NCBI GenBank assembly: GCA_002328185.1
Contig: DCWQ01000068.1
Span: 1 to 64,000 of the forward strand
Reading direction: 5' to 3'
From: Dehalococcoidia bacterium UBA2158
GTDB lineage: Bacteria > Chloroflexota > Dehalococcoidia > Lucifugimonadales > UBA3495
DNA length: 64,000 bases
The notes under the pieces are model-generated. The model made no database searches. It had not been told where the DNA came from and was given only the letters and a program-made list of their open reading frames with translations. Position 1 is the first letter of the stretch. Every line of letters starts with the position of its first letter. Shown here one piece after another: positions 44,645-53,260 of the stretch. The position numbers and the translations under genes are program-made.

Positions 44645-45508
44645 TTACTTAGAGTTGCTGTCTCCGTTGCCACCGCCCCCCATGCCCATGAAATTGCCCA
44701 GCATGGATGTGAACTCCATGGGGAAGATCCATTTGGTGGACGGGCTGTCGCCCAGGGATTTCAGCGTCTCGAAGTACTGGAGGCTCATGGTGCGGCCATC
44801 TGCAGTGCTGGCAGCACCATTGATGCGCTCGAGGGCTTCACTGAAACCATTGGCCCGGAGCACGGCTGCTTGCTGCTCACCTTCAGCACGGAGAATCTCC
44901 GACTGGCGGACGGCCTCGGCTGTAAGGATGGCGGCCTGTTTCTCGCCTTCGGCGATGTTGATCTGAGACTGTCGGGCGCCTTCGGATTCGGTGATCTCCG
45001 CGGTCTTGATGGCCTCCGCCGATTTCTCCCGTTCCATGGCCGCCTTGACGCCGGGAGGCGGGTCGATCTCGTTGATCTCCACCTGGGATATCTTTACTCC
45101 CCAACGTTCGGTGACCTCGTCCATCCGGACCTGGAGGGCGTCCCTGATCCGCTCTCTCTCCGCCAGGGCGTCGGACAGTGTGGTGGCGCCGATCACGGCC
45201 CTCAAGGTGGCGAAGGCCAAGTTGACCACGGCCAGCTCGAAGTTCTGGACCTCCAACACTGCGCGCTCAGCGTACTCTTCCATCACCCGGTAGTAGATGA
45301 CGAAGTCCATGTCCACCACCACGTTGTCCGCGGTGATGTACTTCTGGGTAGGGACGCGGGTAACCCGCTCTCTAAGGTCAACCTTGGTCCCGTGGTAAAC
45401 CAAGGGCATCAGGAAATGCAATCCGGACCGACGAGTCCCCGTGAAGGTGCCGAACTTCTGCACGACCAATCTTTGGTACTGCTGTACTAGTATCAGACCG
45501 AATGCCAT
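44645..45508 (-). CDS. SPFH/Band 7 stomatin-like protein
   Basis: The 287-residue protein has the SPFH core: VQQYQRLVVQKFGTFTG, GLHFLMPLVY, and FATLRAVIGATTLSDALAER. A long Ala/Glu-rich coiled coil follows, and a Gly-rich tail ends MGMGGGGNGDSNSK. Stomatin relatives usually begin with a membrane helix; here only seven residues precede VQQYQ, so the anchor is very short or absent. AGGGAGGAAAAC before the ATG supports this start. It lies 54 bases downstream of an NfeD-like gene, the common stomatin/NfeD pairing. Confidence 0.88.
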   Translation of the reverse strand: MAFGLILVQQYQRLVVQKFGTFTGTRRSGLHFLMPLVYHGTKVDLRERVTRVPTQKYITADNVVVDMDFVIYYRVMEEYAERAVLEVQNFELAVVNLAFATLRAVIGATTLSDALAERERIRDALQVRMDEVTERWGVKISQVEINEIDPPPGVKAAMEREKSAEAIKTAEITESEGARQSQINIAEGEKQAAILTAEAVRQSEILRAEGEQQAAVLRANGFSEALERINGAASTADGRTMSLQYFETLKSLGDSPSTKWIFPMEFTSMLGNFMGMGGGGNGDSNSK

Positions 45509-45562
45509 GTTTTCCTCCCTATTTGCCGGGCGTTGAACTGAGTAGTAGTGCGGCAGAATATA

Positions 45563-46942
45563 TTACGAGTTATTTTCCATATCTGGATCACTTTGTCGAA
45601 AAACAGTCAAGACCAGGCCGTTTACGCTCCTGACTTCAACCGGTTCGCCGATGGAAATCACACTATCATCTTCACTAATAGCTGTCCAGGTTTCGTTTCC
45701 CACCAAAACGACCCCCCTAGGCGTGAGTTCTCCGGTCACCGTGCCTTGCATGCCGGCCAGAGCCAGCGCCTTCTCCGGGGGTCCTTGTTTTCTTGACTGA
45801 TAAGCCAACCCCACCACATATGCCAACGCCAGCGCAACCACTCCACCCGTGCTTGAAAGTAGCCACCGGCTCACTTCTATGGTTGGCATTGTTGGCGAGG
45901 CGTCACCGAACTGGGTGAACAGGATTAGGCCTCCTACAATGAGGCTAACGACGGCGCCCACGCCCAATATCCCGAACCCGGCCACAACTATTTCAAGCAC
46001 AGTCAGCACCGTAGCTAAAATAACGAACACTACCCCGGCCCAGTTGACCGGCAAGTTGCCCACAGCCAAGAACGCCAGCAGCAGGCAGATCACCCCCACT
46101 ACCCCTGCAGCTATCAGCCCCGGGTTGAACATCTCCACCACTATGCCCAGCCCACCCACAGTCAGCAGTATGAACGACACGTTGGGGTCCGATATGAACT
46201 CAAGGAAGTGCTCCAGGATGTTCTTGCTGAAGGGGCGTCGCTCCAATCCCCTGGTCTGAAGTTCAACGATCCCAACCGACGTGTCCGCGGTCAGGCCGTC
46301 CAGCTTGGCCAGCAAGTCTTCCAGGTTATCGGCAATCAAGTCCACCACGTTGTCCGCCAGGGCTTCCTGGGCAGAGTAGGAGGCCGCTGAACGGACCGTC
46401 TCCTCCAGCTTGTCCTGGTTCCTGCCACGGGTCTGGGCGATGCTCCTGATCAGGGCCGCGGCGTCGTTCTCGATCTTGCTGGCAAGGGTAACTTCCAGAT
46501 CTTGGCCGGTCGATGAAATGGGGGTTGCGGCGCCGATGTTGGTGCCAGAGGCCATCACCGCAAAGTTGGCCGCTGCTGTGATGAACGTCCCCGCTGACCC
46601 GGCCCTGGCGCCCTTGGGCGAAACAAAGACCGCCACCGGCACCGGCGATTCCAAAAGCAGCTCGACTATCTCTCTGGTGGAGCTAAGGAGTCCGCCGGGG
46701 GTGTCTAGTTGGATGACTAGGAGTTCCGCGCCGTCTTCTTCGGCCCGGTCGATAGCCCTGGATATGAAGCCCTCTTTGACCGGGTTGATTATTCCGTCTA
46801 CGGTCATAACCAGGGCGTGGGAGGAGTTGGGCTGTCGGGCGCCGGCCAACACCGGCCCAAGCATGCCGGTGACGAGCATGCCAATGAACAAGAACACTAA
46901 AGAGATACGGACCATTCGGAGCCGCTGGGTCATACGATCCAC
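45563..46942 (-). CDS. NfeD-like membrane-bound serine protease
   Basis: The 459-residue protein has an N-terminal hydrophobic signal/anchor and then a ClpP-class protease domain, with QLDTPGGLLSSTREIV and the nucleophile Ser in RAGSAGTFIT. Four or five membrane segments follow between about residues 255 and 385. A C-terminal OB-fold (GMQGTVTGELTPRG, VEVRSVNGLVLTV) completes the long NfeD layout. These proteases are thought to act on stomatin partners, and one is encoded immediately downstream. Confidence 0.9.
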   Translation of the reverse strand: MDRMTQRLRMVRISLVFLFIGMLVTGMLGPVLAGARQPNSSHALVMTVDGIINPVKEGFISRAIDRAEEDGAELLVIQLDTPGGLLSSTREIVELLLESPVPVAVFVSPKGARAGSAGTFITAAANFAVMASGTNIGAATPISSTGQDLEVTLASKIENDAAALIRSIAQTRGRNQDKLEETVRSAASYSAQEALADNVVDLIADNLEDLLAKLDGLTADTSVGIVELQTRGLERRPFSKNILEHFLEFISDPNVSFILLTVGGLGIVVEMFNPGLIAAGVVGVICLLLAFLAVGNLPVNWAGVVFVILATVLTVLEIVVAGFGILGVGAVVSLIVGGLILFTQFGDASPTMPTIEVSRWLLSSTGGVVALALAYVVGLAYQSRKQGPPEKALALAGMQGTVTGELTPRGVVLVGNETWTAISEDDSVISIGEPVEVRSVNGLVLTVFRQSDPDMENNS

Positions 46943-46991
46943 TGTCTTGTTGGGGCCGTTTATCTGATGTGAACCGGTGCCAGTGTCCGGT

Positions 46992-48245
46992 TTAGACCGG
47001 GGTACCGGTCTCTGCCATCGTTACCTCGGATTCAACGGCCACTAGCTGATCAGGAAAGAACATCCCCGCCGGCTCGGGCGACTTTGCCATCCGCGCCAGC
47101 AGCGGGTTGACCAGACGCAACACCCCGCCCAGGGTCGGATGGCCCGCGATCTTTCCAATCATAGAGCTGTGCCAGTCAAATGAAACCTCGGGGGAGTCGG
47201 CCAACTCCGCGATGAACCCATTGTTGCTGGCCTGGTGGATCAGGGAACTGATGTGGCTGTCACCCAGGTACTCGAACATCCGGCGGGCAGAGTAGCCAAC
47301 TTCCAATTCAGTTGAAAGTAGGTTCTTCCATTCTTTCTGGTAGACGCCCAAGTGGTTGGCGGACAGCTTGTCTTCACTCAGAGCCTGGTGCAACGCGCCT
47401 GAGGCGACTTCGCTGGCCAGCAGGGAGTAGAAGATGCCGCCTCCGGTGGTCGGCTTTACCTGGCCGGCGGCGTCGCCCACGACCAATACCCGGTCAGTGT
47501 AGGTCTTGCGCAGCGGCCGCAGGGGGATGCCCCAGCAGACCGGTTTGTTCACAGTCTCGGTGATCTTCCCCTCTGCCTCTCTAGCGGAGATGAAACTGAC
47601 GAATTTTTCCGGCGCGTTCTTGCGCACCAACAGGCCAGCCAAGGCGATTCCGGGCTCTGTCGGGACCAGCCAAGCAAAGAACCCTGGGGCAATATCACGG
47701 CCCAAATATACCTCAATTTCATCGATGTTTTCGGTCCGCACCAGGGCTTGGATACCCACTACATAATCGGACGGTTCGCCCAGCCCCAGTTGGCGATTCA
47801 GTTGGGATCCGAACCCTGCGGCCAAAACCAGCGTTCGGGCTTTGATCGAGCCATCATCGGTCGTCACCGAAATCCAGTCTTTGTGCTGCTCCAGGTCCAC
47901 CACGCGGCGGCCTAGCAGGTACTCGGCGCCGGCCTCCCTGGCCCGGTCGGCAAATGAAGAGACGTAGGCCACCCGGTTAACCACCCGGGCAACTGGGAGC
48001 GGCGTTTCAAACCTGACAACCTCGCCTGAGGGAGCAATCACGCTGGCCGCATTGATCTCACGGTAGACCAGGGCAGGGTCAATGGGGTGACGACGAAAGC
48101 ATTCTTCACCTACAAGACCGGTGCAGAGCTTGTCGCCGATGTTTTCTCTGGAGTCAATGACCGTAACACCGTAACCCTTTGACGCCAGGGAGAGGGCTGC
48201 GTTATTTCCGGCAGGACCGGCGCCCACCACTATCACATCTTGCAA
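46992..48245 (-). CDS. Geranylgeranyl reductase family FAD-dependent oxidoreductase
   Basis: The 417-residue flavoprotein begins VIVVGAGPAGNNAALSLA and has ENIGDKLCTGLVG near residue 38, RVLVVGDAAGQVKPTTGGGI near 265, and a C-terminal region of about 100 residues. This is the pattern of the geranylgeranyl reductase group, which saturates isoprenoid chains in lipids or quinones. The start is TTG. The exact isoprenoid substrate cannot be told. The gene runs divergently from the regulator at 48507. Confidence 0.87.
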   Translation of the reverse strand: MQDVIVVGAGPAGNNAALSLASKGYGVTVIDSRENIGDKLCTGLVGEECFRRHPIDPALVYREINAASVIAPSGEVVRFETPLPVARVVNRVAYVSSFADRAREAGAEYLLGRRVVDLEQHKDWISVTTDDGSIKARTLVLAAGFGSQLNRQLGLGEPSDYVVGIQALVRTENIDEIEVYLGRDIAPGFFAWLVPTEPGIALAGLLVRKNAPEKFVSFISAREAEGKITETVNKPVCWGIPLRPLRKTYTDRVLVVGDAAGQVKPTTGGGIFYSLLASEVASGALHQALSEDKLSANHLGVYQKEWKNLLSTELEVGYSARRMFEYLGDSHISSLIHQASNNGFIAELADSPEVSFDWHSSMIGKIAGHPTLGGVLRLVNPLLARMAKSPEPAGMFFPDQLVAVESEVTMAETGTPV

Positions 48246-48420
48246 TTCGAGTGTACCTCAATAATACCCAGGTAAATTGACCATGGGTTGGGGATTTTGC
48301 TACGCGGGGATTATACTCCCGGGCCGCACCTGGGGACATACAAAACCGCACGCCAGTTCATCAGTTATTGTAAACCTGGCCATGGCAAGCAACCGTGCAA
48401 TCCAGTGAAAATTTCACGCC

Positions 48421-48448
48421 TTGACAACGCCTGGGCCCGGTGTATAAT
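48421..48448 (+). promoter_or_regulatory. Consensus sigma-70-type promoter of the regulator and oxidoreductase operon
   Basis: TTGACA (48421-48426) and TATAAT (48443-48448) match consensus at every base, spaced by 16 bases. The expected start of transcription is near 48455, immediately before the palindrome at 48466-48476. No terminator lies between the regulator and the operon at 49281, so the promoter may serve both. Confidence 0.75.
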
Positions 48449-48465
48449 TTGGCCTGAATAATAAT

Positions 48466-48476
48466 TGGTCTGACCA
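48466..48476. promoter_or_regulatory. FadR/GntR-type operator palindrome
   Basis: TGGTCTGACCA is a perfect inverted repeat (TGGTC, T, GACCA) and fits the TNGTNNNACNA pattern of FadR-subfamily operators. It overlaps the start of the transcript expected from the promoter at 48421-48448 and lies just before the FadR-family gene, so autoregulation by roadblock is likely. Confidence 0.65.
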
Positions 48477-48506
48477 CTTTTGCAGAGCAGGATATTTCCC
48501 AGTTGT

Positions 48507-49229
48507 ATGCAGTCTGGATTGCAAAACCTAGAGGGCAAGCGGCTCCACGAAGCCATCGTCCAGCGGTTCCACGCGTTGATACAGCAAGGGACCCTGGAAC
48601 ATGGCGCCAAATTGCCTGCGGAGCGAGTACTGGCCGAGCAGCTAAAAGTTAGCCGCGGCTCGGTTAGAGAGGCTATCAGGACATTGGAACTTCAGGGCCT
48701 GGTGGTGAGCAAACACGGATCGGGAACGTTCATCGACACCCAGAGCCTGAGCGCCGTAGCTACCCTAATGACTTCGTCACTCGGGGCCAGCGATGCCCAA
48801 CTACATGACATCTTTGAGGTCCGCCACCTACTTGAGCCACAACTGGCGGCGTTGGCGGCGCAGCGGGCAACACCGGAGGACGTAGAGCGGTTGGCATCCA
48901 TCTTGGTTGAACAGCAACAGCAGATCATAGAGGGCGAGACTGGCGTCGACGCCGACACCGAGTTCCACTTCGCCCTGGCAACCTCCACCCACAACACCGC
49001 GCTGGTGAAAGTGGTGAGCGCCGTTGAGGACGTGTTGCGCCAGTCGCGTGACCAATCCCTGCAGCAACCGGGGAGACCCCAACGGTCGTTGGAGTCCCAC
49101 CGTGAGATATTGGAGATGGTTCGAACTGGAGACCATACGGGAGCCCGGTCGGCAATGGAACATCATCTGACCGCAGTGGAGCCCTCTGCAGTGTATCCCA
49201 ACGCGGCCGCAAAAGTTAGAAATAGATGA
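48507..49229 (+). CDS. FadR-subfamily GntR transcriptional regulator
   Basis: The protein has an N-terminal winged helix, with LPAERVLAEQLKVSRGSVREA and LVVSKHGSGTFI. The C-terminal FCD ligand domain has EVRHLLEPQLAALAA and HFALATSTHN, the His and Asp positions that bind metal and organic acids. I chose the ATG at 48507 (240 residues); an in-frame TTG at 48480 is an alternative. FadR-family proteins sense acids such as lactate, glycolate or pyruvate. The gene lies 51 bases before the oxidoreductase operon, so it probably controls it. Confidence 0.88.
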   Translation: MQSGLQNLEGKRLHEAIVQRFHALIQQGTLEHGAKLPAERVLAEQLKVSRGSVREAIRTLELQGLVVSKHGSGTFIDTQSLSAVATLMTSSLGASDAQLHDIFEVRHLLEPQLAALAAQRATPEDVERLASILVEQQQQIIEGETGVDADTEFHFALATSTHNTALVKVVSAVEDVLRQSRDQSLQQPGRPQRSLESHREILEMVRTGDHTGARSAMEHHLTAVEPSAVYPNAAAKVRNR

Positions 49230-49280
49230 TTAAACCGTAGACAATAGGAACCTGATAACCAAAAGCTAAGGAGGAGACCT

Positions 49281-50429
49281 ATGGCTACCCTAGCCGTGGA
49301 GGTGGTGTACCGGGGCATATTCCAGCGCACGCTGGCCCGGAACATCGTCCGACAAATTGTTTTCGCCGCCCGGAAGGACGACAAGATTGGCACCGCCTTT
49401 GGCCGTTACAGTGACTCTCCCGAAAGAAATGGCATCCCTGCCAAGCAATTCGCGATCGTCTGCGACACAGCCCTTGAACTGGAAGAGAGCCTTGCAGTTT
49501 ACGAGGCTTCCAACGTCGACGTAACCATCAATCTAGATGACACGTTGTGCAAAGGACTGGAGTCCTGGGCCTGGTACGGCCTCCAACCCATCAATGAACT
49601 GACCCGGGATGGCGGCACTCTGATCGTAACTTCACGCCAGGACGCCGATTCCTTGATGGAAGACATCCACCAGAAGGACACGGCATACGACCTGGCCATC
49701 ATCCCCAGCACCGTGAGCTTCTCCGGTCTCTGGGTCTACAAAGATGACCACACCGACATGCGCGTACTAGGCACCCTGTGTAAGGTCTGCCCCGGGCTGG
49801 TTAGCCTCGAGGCCATGCTGGAGTCCGCCCAGGAACAGACCGGAAACGAAACCAAGGTTGCCTCGATCCAACGGGCGTTTGATCGCACCACCACCCGTCC
49901 CGTTGAGCCAGGCGAGGGCAATGACGAGACCCCATTCAGTTTCGATCTGCCCGGTTGGAAGAACATGGAAGAGGGCCTGGTCATCCGCGCGATTCCCGAG
50001 GGCACAGGATACGATGGCGGCGAAAAGGGTTACACCCCCGGTCGAAGCGATGTCTTCAAGAAGTGGAGCACCCGGTCCATGCGGCCGGTCATCAACTTCG
50101 AGACCTGCATCAAGTGCACCCTTTGCTGGCTGCAGTGCCCCGACACCTGCTTCGACGTAACCCCCGACGGCCTGTATGACGCCAACATGGAGTCATGCTG
50201 CGGCTGCGGTGTCTGCGAAGCCGTTTGCCCGGTGCCCGACTGCGTGACCATGGTCGGTGAACCCGAATTCAACGACAACGCCAGCCAATGGAAAGCTTGG
50301 ACAGCCGACAAAGAAGGCTATAACAAGTGGATGACTGCCTTGGTCGACAAACAGAAGGCCGAGACGAGGACCCACGGTTTCCATCACATCGGTGGCTACG
50401 ATGAAGAGATTAAAGCGGAGGAAGCCTAA
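49281..50429 (+). CDS. 2-oxoacid:ferredoxin oxidoreductase gamma-delta fused subunit
   Basis: The 382-residue product joins the gamma domain (about residues 1-190, beginning VEVVYRGIFQRTLARNIVRQ) to a delta domain with two 4Fe-4S clusters. The clusters are CIKCTLCWLQC near residue 277 and CCGCGVCEAVCP near 310. The delta domain would pass electrons to soluble ferredoxin. The operon order gamma-delta, alpha, beta and the fusion match what I recall of Moorella oxalate oxidoreductase. AAGGAGGAG precedes the ATG, and the stop overlaps the alpha start. Confidence 0.88.
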   Translation: MATLAVEVVYRGIFQRTLARNIVRQIVFAARKDDKIGTAFGRYSDSPERNGIPAKQFAIVCDTALELEESLAVYEASNVDVTINLDDTLCKGLESWAWYGLQPINELTRDGGTLIVTSRQDADSLMEDIHQKDTAYDLAIIPSTVSFSGLWVYKDDHTDMRVLGTLCKVCPGLVSLEAMLESAQEQTGNETKVASIQRAFDRTTTRPVEPGEGNDETPFSFDLPGWKNMEEGLVIRAIPEGTGYDGGEKGYTPGRSDVFKKWSTRSMRPVINFETCIKCTLCWLQCPDTCFDVTPDGLYDANMESCCGCGVCEAVCPVPDCVTMVGEPEFNDNASQWKAWTADKEGYNKWMTALVDKQKAETRTHGFHHIGGYDEEIKAEEA

Positions 50430-51655
50430 TGGCTACCGTACAGTCAAAACCCTACGCAGAGTCCAAGGAGGAACTGATCAGCGGCAGTGAGGCCATCGGC
50501 ATCGCCTGTGCCCTCGCTGACGTTGACGTTATCACCGCATATCCCATCCGGCCCTACGACACGGTAATGCAATACGTGTCCCGTCTAAAGGCCGACGGCA
50601 ACTTCGACTTCGATTTCATTGTTGCCGAGAGTGAGCACTCCCAGTTTGAGATCGTGAAGCACGCCTCCGCCGTGGGCGCACGTACCTTCACCGGTTCCAG
50701 TGGCGTGGGCTGGTTCTACGCCTTTGAAGCCATCACAGTCACCGCCGGGCTCCGCATGCCCGTGGTGGCCATGGTCGGCAACCGGGCGTTGGATGACCCC
50801 GGCGCATTCGGTGTTGAGCACAACGACGCAATGGCCGTCCGCGACTTGGGCTGGCACCTTTACTGGGTCGCCACCGCTCAAGAGGCCTTGGACATGGCCT
50901 TGCTGGCTTGGAAAGTGGCGGAAGACCACAGGGTCCTGCTGCCCTTTGCTCTAAGCTGCGACGGCTCGTTCCTGACTCACTCGCAGGCTATCGTGCAAGT
51001 CCCCTCTCAAGACCAGGTAGACAAATTCCTGCCCCCCTATACGCGGGGCACACTGCAACTTCACCCCGACAATCCCATCACTATAGCCCCTCAGGTGAAC
51101 GAGGACTGGCTGATGGAGATCCGCAAGCAGACCGATGAGGCCATGCGCCGGACGTCGGAAGTGATCAAAGAAGCCTATGAAGAGTTCCGGGAGATATTCG
51201 GGCGGGGTGACCCCAGTCCGTTCATCGAAGAATACATGTGCGAAGACGCGGAGATCATCTTGGTGGGAATGGGCACCCTTGCCATGCCGACTAGGGTTGC
51301 CGTCCGCCGCATGAGGGAGGCCGGCAAGAAGGTTGGGTTCGTGCGGATCAAATTCTTCAGGCCCTTCCCGGCTGAAGAACTCCAAGCAGCTCTGGGCAAG
51401 GCCAAGGGCGTGGCGGTCATCGATCGTGACTACTCCTACGGCTCGCCGTCTTACGGCGGAGTCCTGTTCCATGAACTACGTTCTACGATGTACAACTCGG
51501 ACGACCGCCCCATAATGTTGAACTTCATCGCCGGGCTGGGCGGACGGGAAGTCATGGTCCGTGACATAGATCAGATCGTTGAAACCACCCAAAAAGCCAT
51601 TGACACCGGTAAAATCGAACAAGAGACCACCTGGGTCGCGGTAAGGGAGCAATAG
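50429..51655 (+). CDS. Ferredoxin oxidoreductase alpha subunit, oxalate oxidoreductase-like
   Basis: The 408-residue subunit covers the domains that bind substrate and part of TPP. Pyruvate enzymes have YPITP here; this protein has YPIRP, with Arg at residue 41. NRALDDPGAFG follows, with Arg119, Asp122 and Phe127. From memory, Moorella oxalate oxidoreductase has Arg31, Arg109, Asp112 and Phe117 at these places, so every one is offset by exactly ten. The match supports oxalate as substrate, splitting it to CO2 and reducing ferredoxin. This is inference from a few residues, and a pyruvate or other 2-oxoacid role remains possible. Confidence 0.85.
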   Translation: MATVQSKPYAESKEELISGSEAIGIACALADVDVITAYPIRPYDTVMQYVSRLKADGNFDFDFIVAESEHSQFEIVKHASAVGARTFTGSSGVGWFYAFEAITVTAGLRMPVVAMVGNRALDDPGAFGVEHNDAMAVRDLGWHLYWVATAQEALDMALLAWKVAEDHRVLLPFALSCDGSFLTHSQAIVQVPSQDQVDKFLPPYTRGTLQLHPDNPITIAPQVNEDWLMEIRKQTDEAMRRTSEVIKEAYEEFREIFGRGDPSPFIEEYMCEDAEIILVGMGTLAMPTRVAVRRMREAGKKVGFVRIKFFRPFPAEELQAALGKAKGVAVIDRDYSYGSPSYGGVLFHELRSTMYNSDDRPIMLNFIAGLGGREVMVRDIDQIVETTQKAIDTGKIEQETTWVAVREQ

Positions 51656-51657
51656 AA

Positions 51658-52671
51658 ATGGCTACTGTGCAAGACCTTCCCCAGATAAGGGGAGTTAAGA
51701 ATATCCCGGTGGAGGAGTTCTACTCTTCCGGTCACCGGACCTGCCAGGGCTGCGAATCTGCCTTGGTGATGCGGCTGATGATCAAGGCCGCCGGACAAAG
51801 GACCATCGTGCTGGGCAGCACCGGCTGCATGTACGTGGCCAACACCACCTACTACAGCACGCCTTGGGTAGTGCCATGGATGCACACTCAGCTTGGCTCC
51901 GCGGGCTCTGCCGCCACCGGCACCGCCGCGGGTCTGGCTTCCATGATGCGCAAGGGCAAGATGCAGGAAGAGCCGATCAACGTCATCGCCTTCTGCGGCG
52001 ACGGCGGCGGAGTGGACATGGGGCTGTCAGCCCTGTCCGCGGCGCTGCAGCACGATGAGTACAACCTGCTGGTCGTTTGCTACGACAATGAGTCCTATGC
52101 CAACACCGACATCCAGGTCTCGGGCAGCTCTCCCTACGGAGTGAACTCCACGTTCAGCCCTCCAGGGAAGGAGATCCGGAACTTGAACACCCGCTGGAAG
52201 AAGAACATGGCGCCGATGATGGCTGTCGGCCACCCCAACATGAAGTACGTTGCCACGGCGTGTGCTTCCTACGGGTTGGACTTCAACAACAAGGTGCGCC
52301 GCGCACTGACCACCGGCGGACCCACCTTCATCCACTGCATAGACCCTTGCCCCAAGGGTTGGGATTATGACCCCAAGTACTCCCACGAGTTGGGGATGCT
52401 GGCCATCGAGACAGGCCTGTGGGTCCAATACGAGATCATCGACGGCGAACTGATTCTTAACGGGCCCAGCCGCGCCATTGCCAAGGGTATCCGCAAGCGC
52501 AAGCCTGTGGAAGAATACCTGATGCGTCAGGGCCGCTTCGCCCACTTCCTCCCTGAGGACATCAGGTTGTTCCAGGACAAGATCGAGGAGACTTGGGAGA
52601 ACTGGTGGATCCCCGGCCTAATCCCCATAACCCCCGGCCAGGACGACGACTCTGGCGGCGACACCGAGTAA
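51658..52671 (+). CDS. Ferredoxin oxidoreductase beta subunit, TPP-binding
   Basis: The 337-residue beta subunit has the proximal-cluster cysteines in HRTCQGCESAL, STGCMYV and FIHCIDPCPKG. The TPP/Mg motif starts FCGDGGGVDMGL and continues to YDNESYANTD. It begins two bases after the alpha stop. With the gamma-delta and alpha subunits it makes a complete TPP- and iron-sulfur-dependent enzyme. A Gly/Asp-rich tail ends the chain. Confidence 0.9.
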   Translation: MATVQDLPQIRGVKNIPVEEFYSSGHRTCQGCESALVMRLMIKAAGQRTIVLGSTGCMYVANTTYYSTPWVVPWMHTQLGSAGSAATGTAAGLASMMRKGKMQEEPINVIAFCGDGGGVDMGLSALSAALQHDEYNLLVVCYDNESYANTDIQVSGSSPYGVNSTFSPPGKEIRNLNTRWKKNMAPMMAVGHPNMKYVATACASYGLDFNNKVRRALTTGGPTFIHCIDPCPKGWDYDPKYSHELGMLAIETGLWVQYEIIDGELILNGPSRAIAKGIRKRKPVEEYLMRQGRFAHFLPEDIRLFQDKIEETWENWWIPGLIPITPGQDDDSGGDTE

Positions 52672-52769
52672 AGTCAGTCATCGCCGGTAGTTAGCTAACA
52701 AAAGAGGGAGGGGGGACAATGTTCGCCCCTTCTTCTTTTTGGATGTCCATCGAGAGCTGCTAATTCTCT

Positions 52770-52867
52770 ATCATTTTGAGGAGCGCCGTAGGCCGGCGAA
52801 GAATCTCGTTTTGCGATTCAAGCTTGTTTTACCAGAGCAACGAAACCCTCGCTTCACTAGATGTGAC
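52770..52867. repeat. Dispersed TGTCA...TGACA element, copy 3
   Basis: It contains ATCATTTTGAGGAGCGCCGT, GGCCGGCGAAGAATCTCG and ends CTTCACTAGATGTGACA. It lies in the gap between the oxidoreductase operon and the HigA remnant. The centre is longer and more divergent than in copies 1 and 2. Confidence 0.6.
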
Positions 52868-52887
52868 AGCAAAGTGTGACTTCGGCC

Positions 52888-53250
52888 TTACTCCGAATCC
52901 TGTGATGAGAGTTGGTCGCCCACCGCCTCAGGCACCACGTCATCCACAACCCCTACAGCGCCCAATTCCTTGACCTCAGCCACCAGGCGGTCTTTCTTCA
53001 TCTCTAGGTCATAGCGGGTTTGCAGGTTCATCCAGAACCGCTCGGAGGTGCCGAAGTAGCGGGAAAGACGGAGGGCTGTTTCAACGATTATCACCCGGTC
53101 GCCGTGGACGATCTGGCTGATGCGGCGGACTTATACGCTGATGTTTTTGCGCAGCCTGTATTGGCTGATGCCCAACGGCTTGATGTACTCTTCCAGCAGT
53201 ATCTTGCCGGGATGGACTGGCGCCAGTTTCTCTGAAGTTTCAGTGGTCAT
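52888..53250 (-). pseudogene. higA: HigA-family antitoxin interrupted by an in-frame TAA
   Basis: From the ATG at 53248-53250 the frame reads MTTETSEKLAPVHPGKILLE, then EEYIKPLGISQYRLRKNISV, and hits TAA at 53131-53133 (codon 40). It continues in the same frame as VRRISQIVHGDRVIIVETAL, LRLSRYFGTSERFWMNLQ and TRYDLEMKK to a stop at 52888. HigA proteins read through this point with about two residues (GVPPRRI). The stop falls inside the helix-turn-helix, so full-length antitoxin is not made. Whether a downstream start rescues DNA-binding or toxin neutralisation is unknown. Confidence 0.78.
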
Positions 53251-53260
53251 GCGGCTGCTC

